Source: Bacteroidota bacterium (GTDB lineage Bacteria; Bacteroidota; Bacteroidia; Bacteroidales; Dysgonomonadaceae). From it: a stretch of DNA of 29,866 nucleotides. Positions 6,910 to 15,208 of the stretch are shown one piece after another (positions within the stretch are counted from its first letter, which is position 1; every line of letters starts with the position of its first letter). The notes beneath the pieces were generated by a model. The model did no database searches, was not told the DNA's origin, and was given only the letters and a program-made list of their open reading frames with translations. The stretch lies in the NCBI GenBank assembly GCA_023418255.1, contig JAEZZZ010000149.1, positions 1 to 29,866 of the forward strand, in the 5' to 3' direction. Made by a program: the position numbers and the translations under genes.

Positions 6910-8913
6910 ATGATACAAAAAGACAACGATACTGTAAAGGTAGAACAAACAACTACTCAAGCAGACAACAAAATAAAATGCGACTCAAAGATACCGAAAG
7001 GACCTTTGGCAGATAAATGGACAAATTATAAAGACCATCAAAAGTTGGTCAATCCTGCAAACAAACGACGCTTGGATATTATTGTCGTAGGAACGGGATT
7101 GGCAGGGGCATCGGCAGCAGCATCCCTCGGAGAACTGGGATTTAAGGTGAAAAATTTTTGCATACAAGACTCGCCACGACGTGCTCACTCTATTGCTGCA
7201 CAGGGTGGCATAAACGCTGCCAAAAACTATCCCAACGACGGAGACTCTGTATATCGCTTATTCTACGACACCATCAAAGGGGGCGACTATCGGGCTCGCG
7301 AAGCCAATGTATATCGCTTGGCAGAAGTTTCTAACAGCATCATTGACCAATGTGTGGCACAAGGCGTTCCCTTTGCACGCGAATATGGCGGTTTGTTAGA
7401 CAACCGTTCGTTTGGTGGAGCATTGGTTTCACGCACATTTTACGCGCGCGGACAAACCGGACAGCAATTGCTGTTGGGAGCATATTCCGCATTGAGCCGC
7501 GCGGTAAACAAGAAACAGGTTGAACTCTATACGCGTCGCGAGATGCTTGATTTGGTTATCATTGACGGACGCGCGCGCGGCATCATTGTTCGCAACCTCG
7601 TTACAGGAGAAATTGAGCGCTATTCGGCTCATGCCGTAGTTATTGCCAGCGGTGGATACGGAAACGCATTCTTCCTCTCTACCAATGCCATGAACTCTAA
7701 CGGCTCGGCAGCATGGCAATGCTATAAAAAGGGAGCCTATTTTGCCAATCCTTGTATGGCACAAATTCACCCCACTTGTATTCCGGTGCATGGTGAGTTT
7801 CAATCGAAATTAACACTGATGTCGGAGTCGCTTCGTAACGATGGACGCATTTGGGTCCCGAAAAAGATTGAAGACGCGAAAGCGATACGCGAAGGTAAGT
7901 TGAAACCTACGGAAATTAAAGAGGAAGATCGTGACTACTACTTGGAACGTCGTTATCCTGCATTTGGTAACCTTGTACCACGTGACGTGGCATCACGTGC
8001 CGCCAAAGAGCGTTGCGATGCCGGTTATGGTGTTGGTAACACCGGTCTGGCGGTTTATCTCGACTTTTCAGATGCCATCAATCGTTTGGGAAAAGACGTG
8101 GTTGAAGCACGTTACGGCAATCTCTTTCAGATGTACGAAAAAATTGTGGATGACAATCCGTATGAAACGCCGATGATGATTTTCCCGGCCATTCACTACA
8201 CAATGGGTGGGATTTGGGTTGACTATGAATTAATGACATCCATTCCGGGACTATTTGCCATTGGTGAAGCAAACTTCTCGGATCACGGTGCCAACCGCTT
8301 AGGTGCATCTGCTCTGATGCAAGGCCTTGCCGATGGTTACTTCGTCCTTCCATACACAATACAAAATTATTTAGCAGACCAAATAAATGTTCCGCGCTTT
8401 AAAACCGATTTACCGGAATTTGAAAAAGCGGAAAAAGAGATAAAAGATCGTATTGATAGACTGATGAATATCAAAGGAAAACATTCCGTTGATCATATCC
8501 ATAAAGAATTGGGACACATTATGTGGGATTTTGTTGGTATGGGACGCAACGCGGAAGGATTACGTCATGCCATCGAAAGATTGAAAGAGGTGAAGAAGGA
8601 CTTCTGGACAAATGTTCGTATACCTGGAGACAAACACACCTTAAACATGGAGTTGGAAAAAGCATTGCGCTTGGCAGATTTTATAGAAATCGGAGAGTTG
8701 ATGGCACACGATGCCTTAGACCGAGAAGAATCTTGCGGCGGACACTTTCGTTTGGAACATCAGACCCCCGAGGGAGAAGCGTTGCGTGATGATGATCGAT
8801 TTTCGTATGTTTCTTGTTGGGAATATCAAGGTGAAAACGAACCACCCAAGATGTACAAAGAGATGTTGAATTATGAGTTTGTACAGCGTCAAACCAGAAA
8901 CTATAAGACATAA
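6910..8913 (+). CDS. frdA: Fumarate reductase/succinate dehydrogenase flavoprotein subunit
   Basis: Catalytic FAD subunit that interconverts fumarate and succinate on the cytoplasmic face of the membrane. The Rossmann motif VVGTGLAGASAAASLGELG (59-77) is followed by RRAHSIAAQGGINAAKN, where H93 is the expected covalent FAD site. HPTCIPVHGEF (substrate region), GLAVYLDF, HYTMGGIWVDYE and GEANFSDHGANRLGASALMQGLADG are family hallmarks. Length is 667 residues. The first ~25 residues before SKIPKGPLADKW look longer than in typical relatives and are rich in K, T and Q; a start further in cannot be excluded but no other ATG lies between. Central gene of the three-gene operon. Confidence 0.97.
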   Translation: MIQKDNDTVKVEQTTTQADNKIKCDSKIPKGPLADKWTNYKDHQKLVNPANKRRLDIIVVGTGLAGASAAASLGELGFKVKNFCIQDSPRRAHSIAAQGGINAAKNYPNDGDSVYRLFYDTIKGGDYRAREANVYRLAEVSNSIIDQCVAQGVPFAREYGGLLDNRSFGGALVSRTFYARGQTGQQLLLGAYSALSRAVNKKQVELYTRREMLDLVIIDGRARGIIVRNLVTGEIERYSAHAVVIASGGYGNAFFLSTNAMNSNGSAAWQCYKKGAYFANPCMAQIHPTCIPVHGEFQSKLTLMSESLRNDGRIWVPKKIEDAKAIREGKLKPTEIKEEDRDYYLERRYPAFGNLVPRDVASRAAKERCDAGYGVGNTGLAVYLDFSDAINRLGKDVVEARYGNLFQMYEKIVDDNPYETPMMIFPAIHYTMGGIWVDYELMTSIPGLFAIGEANFSDHGANRLGASALMQGLADGYFVLPYTIQNYLADQINVPRFKTDLPEFEKAEKEIKDRIDRLMNIKGKHSVDHIHKELGHIMWDFVGMGRNAEGLRHAIERLKEVKKDFWTNVRIPGDKHTLNMELEKALRLADFIEIGELMAHDALDREESCGGHFRLEHQTPEGEALRDDDRFSYVSCWEYQGENEPPKMYKEMLNYEFVQRQTRNYKT

Positions 8914-8964
8914 ATTCGTGAATGAAGAAATCACAAAATGTAAATCAGTAAATTAGAATTCACA

Positions 8965-9720
8965 ATGGATAAAAATATAAATATCAAAGTAAAAGTTTGG
9001 AGACAAAAAGGGCCAAAAGAAAAAGGTGCTTTTGAAACTTACGAGCTGAAAAACATTTCCCAAGGAAGCTCATTCCTTGAAATGCTTGATGTGCTGAATG
9101 AACAACTTGTGAACAGCGGCAAAGAACCTGTTGTTTTCGATCACGACTGTCGCGAAGGTATTTGCGGAATGTGTAGCCTGTACATCAACGGGCATCCTCA
9201 CGGTCCCGATGAAGATATTACAACGTGTCAGCTTCACATGCGTAAGTTTGATGATGGTGACACGATTACTGTTGAACCGTGGCGCTCTGCCGGATTCCCG
9301 GTAATTAAAGACTTGATGGTCGATCGTAATGCGTTTGACAAGATTATCCAAGCGGGAGGTTATGTTTCGATTAATACCGGAGGCATTCCCGATGCCAATG
9401 CCATACCAATCCCTAAGGATAAAGCAGATATGGCAATGGATGCTGCTGCTTGCATTGGCTGTGGCGCATGCGTTGCAACCTGTAAAAACGGTTCAGCCAT
9501 GCTATTTGTTTCTGCCAAGGTGAGTCAATTGGCGCTATTGCCGCAAGGCAAAGTGGAAGCAGCTCGCAGAGCCAAATCTATGGTGGCCAAAATGGATGAA
9601 CTGGGCTTTGGAAACTGCACCAATACCGGAGCATGCGAAGTGGAATGTCCTAAGAATATATCGATTACGAACATTGCTCGTTTGAATCGAGAGTTTTTAA
9701 AAGCAAAATTTAGAGATTGA
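8965..9720 (+). CDS. frdB: Fumarate reductase/succinate dehydrogenase iron-sulfur subunit
   Basis: Electron-transfer subunit linking the flavoprotein to cytochrome b. The plant-type ferredoxin domain has CREGICGMC (C62, C67, C70) and C88 for the [2Fe-2S] cluster. The second domain has CIGCGACVATC (C163, C166, C169, C173) and CTNTGACEVECPKNI (C218, C224, C228), the expected ligands for the [4Fe-4S] and [3Fe-4S] centres. The 251-residue length is usual. It lies 51 bases after frdA and is followed by a strong terminator, so it closes the operon. Confidence 0.97.
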   Translation: MDKNINIKVKVWRQKGPKEKGAFETYELKNISQGSSFLEMLDVLNEQLVNSGKEPVVFDHDCREGICGMCSLYINGHPHGPDEDITTCQLHMRKFDDGDTITVEPWRSAGFPVIKDLMVDRNAFDKIIQAGGYVSINTGGIPDANAIPIPKDKADMAMDAAACIGCGACVATCKNGSAMLFVSAKVSQLALLPQGKVEAARRAKSMVAKMDELGFGNCTNTGACEVECPKNISITNIARLNREFLKAKFRD

Positions 9721-9765
9721 TTTTTCATTTTTTTTAATTATTTGTTGAGATTTGTAATGAAAATC

Positions 9766-9805
9766 AGAAACCCTTCCCCGCATGGGAAGGGTTCTCTATT
9801 TTTAT
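9766..9805 (+). terminator. Rho-independent terminator of the frd/sdh operon
   Basis: CCCTTCCC (9771-9778) pairs with GGGAAGGG (9784-9791) across a 5-base loop. The stem continues as AGAA/TTCT past one bulged A. The T-rich tail CTATTTTTAT follows. It sits between convergent frdB and the MurU-like gene and may serve both. Confidence 0.85.
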
Positions 9806-9832
9806 ATCACCTATGTAAAATAAATTAGCATT

Positions 9833-10564
9833 CTAAAAATCAATTGTTTTGTTTAATTTTTTCAACGTATCAATTTTTCCAATATCTACAACGCTCAAAT
9901 TCTTTAGAACGTAAGCTTTTATAGTTTCTTCTCTGCTGATGGCAAGATAGAAATCAATAATGGAAAACTTATCGGGAAATTTGTGCATATGTTTAAAGTT
10001 GGAAGGCGACAGCACATGAATCCCCGAAAATGCATATTCCTTATATGATGCAGGATTAAAATCAGGAATATGTGATTTTGTTTCGCCCGTTTTTTTATTT
10101 ATCCAACCGCAAAGCGTTGCTTTTTCGTCAAAAAGCAGATAACGCGTCGTAGCACGTTCGCTTACGACAAGTGTCGCGGCAGCCTTGTTGTTAAGGTGGG
10201 TGGTGTATAGTTGGCGCAAATCTACATTCGAGAAAATATCCACGTTGTGGATGAGAAACGGCTTTCCGTCGTCGAAAAACCGGGCTGCTTTTTTTATGCC
10301 GCCGCCGGTATTGAGCAATTGTTCACGTTCGTCCGAAAACTCAATGCGGATGCCGAAGGCATTGTGTGCTTGCACGAAATCGATAATCTGTTCGCCAAAA
10401 TGATGAATGTTGATGATAATTTCGTCAAATCCGGCTGCTTTTAGTGTTTCAATCGTATGTTGCAACAGCGGCTTATTCGCCACGCGCGCCAATGCCTTCG
10501 GCATAGAGTCGGTCAGTGGTTTGAGTCGTGTACCAAGTCCGGCAGCAAAAATCATCGCTTTCAT
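9833..10564 (-). CDS. MurU-like nucleotidyltransferase (sugar-1-phosphate)
   Basis: NTP_transferase family enzyme, most similar in layout to MurNAc-1-phosphate uridylyltransferase MurU and related mannose-1-phosphate guanylyltransferases. The signature AAGLGTRLKPLTDSMPK (7-23) binds the nucleotide; NTGGGI (85-90) and the metal-binding D109 in LIHNVDIFSN follow. It lacks any acetyltransferase repeat, and the 243-residue length fits MurU rather than GlmU. It follows the kinase-RapZ fusion on the same strand after a 114-base gap; kinase plus nucleotidyltransferase is the arrangement of the AmgK-MurU salvage pathway, which turns free MurNAc into UDP-MurNAc. The sugar and nucleotide specificity are inferred, not shown. 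Confidence 0.8.
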   Translation of the reverse strand: MKAMIFAAGLGTRLKPLTDSMPKALARVANKPLLQHTIETLKAAGFDEIIINIHHFGEQIIDFVQAHNAFGIRIEFSDEREQLLNTGGGIKKAARFFDDGKPFLIHNVDIFSNVDLRQLYTTHLNNKAAATLVVSERATTRYLLFDEKATLCGWINKKTGETKSHIPDFNPASYKEYAFSGIHVLSPSNFKHMHKFPDKFSIIDFYLAISREETIKAYVLKNLSVVDIGKIDTLKKLNKTIDF

Positions 10565-10678
10565 GTTTTGGGGATTTATTTTTATGTGTTTGTCTCTTTT
10601 CTGTACAATTTCGGAAACATATTCCCAAATTGTAAGGATTAGTTTTCCTATATTTCCTAAAAGGGAATAATATTTTCA

Positions 10679-12103
10679 CTATTTCCGGCTCTTAAAATCT
10701 TGCTCTATATTTTGTTCGCGATGGATTAGGGTTACTTTCACGCCGAATGTGTTCGAAATATGTTGTGCCATATGTTGTGCGGCATAAACTGAGCGGTGTT
10801 GTCCGCCAGTGCATCCGAATGCTACCATCATGTGCGTGAAATTTCTCTCCATAAATCGTTTTACGTGTCTGTCCACCAAGGGATAGATGTTATCGAGGAA
10901 ATCAGCCATCTCGCCATCTTCCTCCAAAAACCGGATAACCGGTTCGTCCAATCCTGTTACGTTATTGTAACGCTCAAACTTTCCCGGATTATTGATGGCG
11001 CGACAATCAAATACGTATCCACCGCTATTTCCGGATGGGTCGTCGGGAATTCCTTTTTTATAAGCGAAGCTTAGCACACGCACTTCCAATTCGCGTTTTG
11101 TGGTGTCGGCAAATTGTTTTAGTTCGGTCATTTCTTGCAGCATGGCACGAAGATAGGGATATTGCTCAAATCCTTCTGTCAGAAGTTGGCGCAAGTTGTT
11201 GAGTGCAAACGGCACGCTTTGGATAAAATGTGGTTTTTTCTCAAAATATCCACGAAAGCCATATGCACCAAGCACTTGCAATGTGCGAAACAGCACAAAA
11301 TGCCGCAATTGTTTCTTGAAATGTGTTTCATCCACGTCCATATATTTCCGTAACGATGCGATATAAGTTTCAATCAATTCGTGGCGCAATTCGTCGGGGA
11401 AATTGGCTTTTGCTTGCCAGAGGAATGATGCTACATCATAATAGACCGGACCTTTACGTCCACCTTGAAAATCAATAAAATATGGACTGTTGTCCACCAA
11501 CATCACGTTGCGTGATTGAAAATCGCGATAAAGGAAAAAGCTGTTTTCGTCACCCAATAAATTGTCTGCAAGGCACTCAAAATCATCTTCCAAAAGGTCT
11601 TCCTGAAACTCCATTCCTGTGGTTTTCAGGAAATTATATTTGAAATAATTCAAATCCCATCGCACGGAACGCTCGTTGAATTCTGCCTGAGGATAACAAA
11701 CACTGAAATCAAGTCCTTCGGCTCCTTTCACTTGAAAATCGGCAAGCAGTGCAGCAGTTTTATGTAACAATGCAATTTCATCATAGCTAAAAACGCCTGT
11801 TGCACGACCCGCTTTGATGGCGTCGAACAACACTTTATTGCCCAAGTCTTCTTGCAAATAACACATTTCATCATTCGAAACGGCAACCACTTTCGGTACG
11901 TTCAATTTCTTTTCGAAAAAATGTTTTGCCAACATGATGAACGCGTGATTTTCCTCTTTCGATAATCCTTTTACGCCAATAAGCGACACGTCACCTTTGG
12001 TTAGTCGATAATATTTTCTGTTTGAGCCGGACGATGGCAATGCTTCGATGTGTGGGGCTGATTTTCCGGTGTAGGATGTGAAAAGGGATTTAAGTTGTTT
12101 CAT
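10679..12103 (-). CDS. AmgK-like sugar kinase fused to a RapZ C-terminal domain
   Basis: Two-domain protein of 474 residues. Residues about 1-325 are an aminoglycoside-phosphotransferase-fold kinase resembling the anomeric MurNAc/GlcNAc kinase AmgK: LYRDFQSRN (191-199) carries catalytic D194 and N199, and YFIDFQGG carries metal-binding D211. The usual His of the catalytic loop is Tyr (Y192). Residues about 338-474 are the C-terminal domain of RapZ, ending in FGCTGGQHRSVYAAQHMAQHI (429-449). The N-terminal P-loop domain of RapZ is absent. In E. coli the RapZ C-terminal domain binds glucosamine-6-phosphate and controls GlmS through small RNAs. The fusion next to a MurU-like gene suggests cell-wall sugar salvage with a GlcN6P-sensing module; that link is inference. 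Confidence 0.88.
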   Translation of the reverse strand: MKQLKSLFTSYTGKSAPHIEALPSSGSNRKYYRLTKGDVSLIGVKGLSKEENHAFIMLAKHFFEKKLNVPKVVAVSNDEMCYLQEDLGNKVLFDAIKAGRATGVFSYDEIALLHKTAALLADFQVKGAEGLDFSVCYPQAEFNERSVRWDLNYFKYNFLKTTGMEFQEDLLEDDFECLADNLLGDENSFFLYRDFQSRNVMLVDNSPYFIDFQGGRKGPVYYDVASFLWQAKANFPDELRHELIETYIASLRKYMDVDETHFKKQLRHFVLFRTLQVLGAYGFRGYFEKKPHFIQSVPFALNNLRQLLTEGFEQYPYLRAMLQEMTELKQFADTTKRELEVRVLSFAYKKGIPDDPSGNSGGYVFDCRAINNPGKFERYNNVTGLDEPVIRFLEEDGEMADFLDNIYPLVDRHVKRFMERNFTHMMVAFGCTGGQHRSVYAAQHMAQHISNTFGVKVTLIHREQNIEQDFKSRK

Positions 12104-12171
12104 TATATATTATAGAATTATATTTTAGAACTATTAAGCAGCATATTGCGGAATGTTGTTTATCATAAATT

Positions 12172-14094
12172 TCACTCCAACTCCTGCAACCAAATCAGTG
12201 CGACAGCGTCGCTAGGCATGCGCCAATCGCTTCGTGGCGAAAGGTTTATCGTGCCCACTTTGGGACTATCCGGCATACAAGAACGTTTGAACTGCTGCGC
12301 GAAAAAGCGTCTATAAAACGTTTTCAACCATTTCCGAATTGTGGCTTCGGAATAGGTGTTGGCAAATGCTTGCTGCGCCATAAAAAGAATACGTTTAGGA
12401 TTGTCGCCATAGCGCAACATGCGATAGAGGAAAAAATCGTGCAGCTCGTACGGTCCGATATTATCTTCGGTTTTTTGAGCAATTTTCCCCTGTTTGTCCA
12501 CCGGCAACAGCTCCGGACTGAACGGTGTATTCAACACATCTCGAAGCACTTCACGCGTGGTATCGTCGGTTTGCGTTTCGGCAATCCATTGCACGATCGA
12601 TTTGACAAGTGTTTTCGGCACGCTTGCATTGACGGCATACATTGACATATGGTCACCGTTGTAAGTTGCCCAGCCAAGTGCCAATTCCGACAGATTTCCC
12701 GTACCAATAACCAGACCTCCGATTTTATTGGCATAATCCATCAAGATTTGCGTACGCTCGCGCGCCTGGCTGTTTTCATACGTCAGATCGTGCGTATTGC
12801 TGTCGTGCTCTATATCTTTAAAATGTTGAATCACGGCGTCTTTAATAGAAATCTCTTTCACCGTTACACCCAATGAGCGCATCAGCGCGATGGCATTATA
12901 ATAGGTGCGGTCGGTGGTGCCGAATCCCGGCATGGTGATGCCGCAAATATTTTTACGCGGAATATTCAGTAAATCAAACGTTTTAACCGTGACGAGCAAT
13001 GCTAACGTGGAATCCAATCCGCCTGAAATACCGAGGGTTACTTTTTGTAATCCGGTATGGAGCAATCTTTTTGCCAATCCACAAGTTTGGATATTGAACA
13101 CTTCGGAGAGGTCTTCTTCTGCTGCGTCTTTTGCCGGAATAAATGGATGAGGGTTGAATGCGCGAATTGTTGTTTTTGGAATCGGCGTGCTCAGCTCGCA
13201 ATCAATCTCGGAAATGTTATTTTTTTTGGGAGAGATGAAGTTGGCGTTTTTTAGACGATCGTGTCGTAAAGCGGCAATGTCAATGTCGGCCATAATAATT
13301 TCGTTTTCAGATGAAAAGCGTTTCGACTCCGCCAGCATTGCACCGTTTTCGGCAATGAAGCACGCGCCGGAGAACACCATGTCGGTAGTCGATTCACCAC
13401 ATCCGGCGGCGGCATAAATATACGCGGCGTTGCATCGCGCCGATTGCTGCAACACGAGCGATTTACGGTATTTGTTTTTGCCGACCAACTCATTGCTTGC
13501 CGATAAGTTGAAGATAATATCAGCCCCTTGCATCGTCAATTTGGACGATGGCGGAATAGGCATCCACAGGTCTTCGCATATTTCTATAGAAAAGTTGGCT
13601 ACAGATGTGCGAAAAACAATTTTTTCGGTAATGATAGGAATAGGCTCACAGTTAATTTCCGCTAAAATATCGTCCAAGTCCTTTGCGGAGGCAAACCAAC
13701 GTTTTTCATAAAACTCATTGTTGTTAGGAATATATGTTTTGGGAACAAAGCCCAAAATTCCTTCGGCTGAAACCACCGCTGCCACATTATACAGTTTGTT
13801 TTTTATCTGCAAGGGAAGTCCTACGATAGCAATTATTGATGGTTTGCCGATAATAAATGACAATAATTTTTCTAACGAAAACAACGCTTTTCGTTGCAAA
13901 GTTTTTTGGAAAAACAGGTCGGCACACGTATATCCGGTGATGCACAATTCGGGAAAGCAAATTATCTGCACGCCTTGGTCTGCAGCTGCTTCAATGATCG
14001 ATTTTATTTCGGAAAGGTTATAGTCGCAATCGGCCACTTTCAACCGGGGCGAAGCCGCCGCCACGCGAATAAATCCGAGGTCGTTTATATTCAT
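12172..14094 (-). CDS. nadE: Glutamine-dependent NAD+ synthetase
   Basis: Last step of NAD biosynthesis: amidation of nicotinic acid adenine dinucleotide with ammonia from glutamine. The N-terminal nitrilase-type glutaminase domain (about 8-290) shows its triad E49 (FPELCITGY), K119 (VPKTYIP) and C173 (EICEDLW). The C-terminal synthetase domain (about 325-640) has the ATP pyrophosphatase loop GISGGLDST (355-363) and the GTGNLSELALGW segment. The length of 640 residues matches the two-domain bacterial form. It is probably the first gene of a unit with the kinase-RapZ fusion (68-base gap) and the nucleotidyltransferase. Confidence 0.96.
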   Translation of the reverse strand: MNINDLGFIRVAAASPRLKVADCDYNLSEIKSIIEAAADQGVQIICFPELCITGYTCADLFFQKTLQRKALFSLEKLLSFIIGKPSIIAIVGLPLQIKNKLYNVAAVVSAEGILGFVPKTYIPNNNEFYEKRWFASAKDLDDILAEINCEPIPIITEKIVFRTSVANFSIEICEDLWMPIPPSSKLTMQGADIIFNLSASNELVGKNKYRKSLVLQQSARCNAAYIYAAAGCGESTTDMVFSGACFIAENGAMLAESKRFSSENEIIMADIDIAALRHDRLKNANFISPKKNNISEIDCELSTPIPKTTIRAFNPHPFIPAKDAAEEDLSEVFNIQTCGLAKRLLHTGLQKVTLGISGGLDSTLALLVTVKTFDLLNIPRKNICGITMPGFGTTDRTYYNAIALMRSLGVTVKEISIKDAVIQHFKDIEHDSNTHDLTYENSQARERTQILMDYANKIGGLVIGTGNLSELALGWATYNGDHMSMYAVNASVPKTLVKSIVQWIAETQTDDTTREVLRDVLNTPFSPELLPVDKQGKIAQKTEDNIGPYELHDFFLYRMLRYGDNPKRILFMAQQAFANTYSEATIRKWLKTFYRRFFAQQFKRSCMPDSPKVGTINLSPRSDWRMPSDAVALIWLQELE

Positions 14095-14122
14095 TGTGGA
14101 GTTGTTTGTAATATTACTCCTA

Positions 14123-14130
14123 CAAATTTA
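14123..14130 (-). promoter_or_regulatory. Candidate -7 element of nadE
   Basis: On the minus strand the sequence reads TAAATTTG, an exact TAnnTTTG match 29 bases before the nadE start. No good -33 match was found, so confidence is limited. Confidence 0.45.
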
Positions 14131-14310
14131 CATGATTTTTCTCAGAAAGTACAGTGCGATGTAAAAAATCTTAGGTGAATCGGCTTTCATGCGGAAAATA
14201 CATTTTTTTTCGCTTGTAATTCTCTATTATTCGTAATTAGTCACGACGAAGCTTCACTTGTTCGTGAGACCGATATTTATCGTCTGCATAGGTGCAATAA
14301 CTGCATTTTT

Positions 14311-14345
14311 ATAATGTTAAATGTTAAATATTAAACTTTAAACAT
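14311..14345. repeat. Short AT-rich repeat tract (TTAAA units)
   Basis: Overlapping units ATGTTAA/ATGTTAAATA run into TTAAACTTTAAACAT, just 3' of the HAD gene stop at 14369. Its minus-strand reading contains GTTTAAAGTTTAA, close to the 14-bp unit found at the hisS stop codon. The rest of the 274-bp gap between nadE and the HAD gene holds nothing recognisable. Confidence 0.5.
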
Positions 14346-14368
14346 CGAACTACAAACCTGCACTCTAC

Positions 14369-15112
14369 CTAGACAACCACCGTTTTCGTAATCTTCACAA
14401 TTTCATCCAAACACTCGTTGAGTTTTTTCATGGAATCCAACACGAGGTTCGCGCCTGCCTCTTTCAAAACGGAATTTGATAGTGGACCTGTGTTTACGGC
14501 GATGGTAAAAATATTGGCTTTGTGCGCCGATTCTACGCCCAGCGGGGCGTTTTCGACAACGAGCGCTTGCCACGGCTGAATATTTCCCGCTTTTTGCAAC
14601 GCCATCAGATACGGTTCGGGATGTGGCTTCCCTTTTTTTACGTTGTGCGCGGTAATCATTGTTTCGGGGGTGAAAATATCCGGGAAATTGTTGTCTAAAC
14701 GCTCCAAAAGCGATGGTTGTCCCGAGCCTGTAACCAATATCGGAAGCCATCCGCACGCTTTCACGTGACGAAGTGTTTCATTGGCTCCGGAAATGATATC
14801 TCCGCTGTTGTAGCGATAAAAAAGTTCCGTTTTGCGCGTATAAAACTCGTTTATTTCTTCCGGTGACGGTGTGCGGTGGCGTTCGCGTTCATAGATCATT
14901 TCGATGGTGCGTGATCCGATGCGTCCTTCGTGCAAATAAAACTCTTCGGGTGTGGTGCTTTCAAAGCCATATTCTTCGAACGTTTCTTGCCACGATTTGG
15001 CGTGTGCCGGCATCGAATCGTACAGCACTCCATCCATATCGAAAAGTATCGCTTTTATATCAAATTGGGAATAATGACGCGATTGCAAATAATGTTTAAA
15101 TATTTCTTTCAT
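14369..15112 (-). CDS. HAD-superfamily hydrolase, beta-phosphoglucomutase-like
   Basis: Haloacid-dehalogenase phosphatase or phosphomutase of subfamily IA. Motif I is LFDMDGVLYDS (23-33) with nucleophile D25 and acid/base D27. The cap domain spans about 36-105. Motif II is LVTGSG (T128), motif III K162 in KGKPHPEPY and motif IV VVENAPLGVESA (E188). The substrate is not predictable: sugar phosphates are the usual targets. The frame is open back to 15163, but that start would lie within the preceding terminator hairpin; the ATG at 15112 gives a normal 247-residue protein beginning MKEIFKHY. It follows pgi on the same strand, beyond a terminator-like hairpin. Confidence 0.88.
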   Translation of the reverse strand: MKEIFKHYLQSRHYSQFDIKAILFDMDGVLYDSMPAHAKSWQETFEEYGFESTTPEEFYLHEGRIGSRTIEMIYERERHRTPSPEEINEFYTRKTELFYRYNSGDIISGANETLRHVKACGWLPILVTGSGQPSLLERLDNNFPDIFTPETMITAHNVKKGKPHPEPYLMALQKAGNIQPWQALVVENAPLGVESAHKANIFTIAVNTGPLSNSVLKEAGANLVLDSMKKLNECLDEIVKITKTVVV

Positions 15113-15125
15113 TTTATATAGATAC

Positions 15126-15167
15126 AAAAAAGCGTTCGTTGCGCTCACCTTATGGTGGCACAACGAA
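15126..15167 (-). terminator. Rho-independent terminator or attenuator between pgi and the HAD gene
   Basis: TTCGTTG (15135-15141) pairs with CAACGAA (15161-15167); inside, CACC (15146-15149) pairs with GGTG (15154-15157) around a TTAT loop. On the minus strand a run of six T follows (15131-15126). It lies 41 bases past the pgi stop and 13 bases before the HAD start codon, so any transcript of the HAD gene from the lysS promoter must read through it. Confidence 0.75.
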
Positions 15168-15208
15168 ACCTGTTATTTTTTGTTTGATTAAATCGAACGT
15201 AGAAAATC

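Noticed and set aside
14240..14275. Short dyad TCACGA/TCGTGA between nadE and the HAD gene
   Set aside because: A six-base stem with a long loop and no T-tract; too weak to call a terminator or operator.
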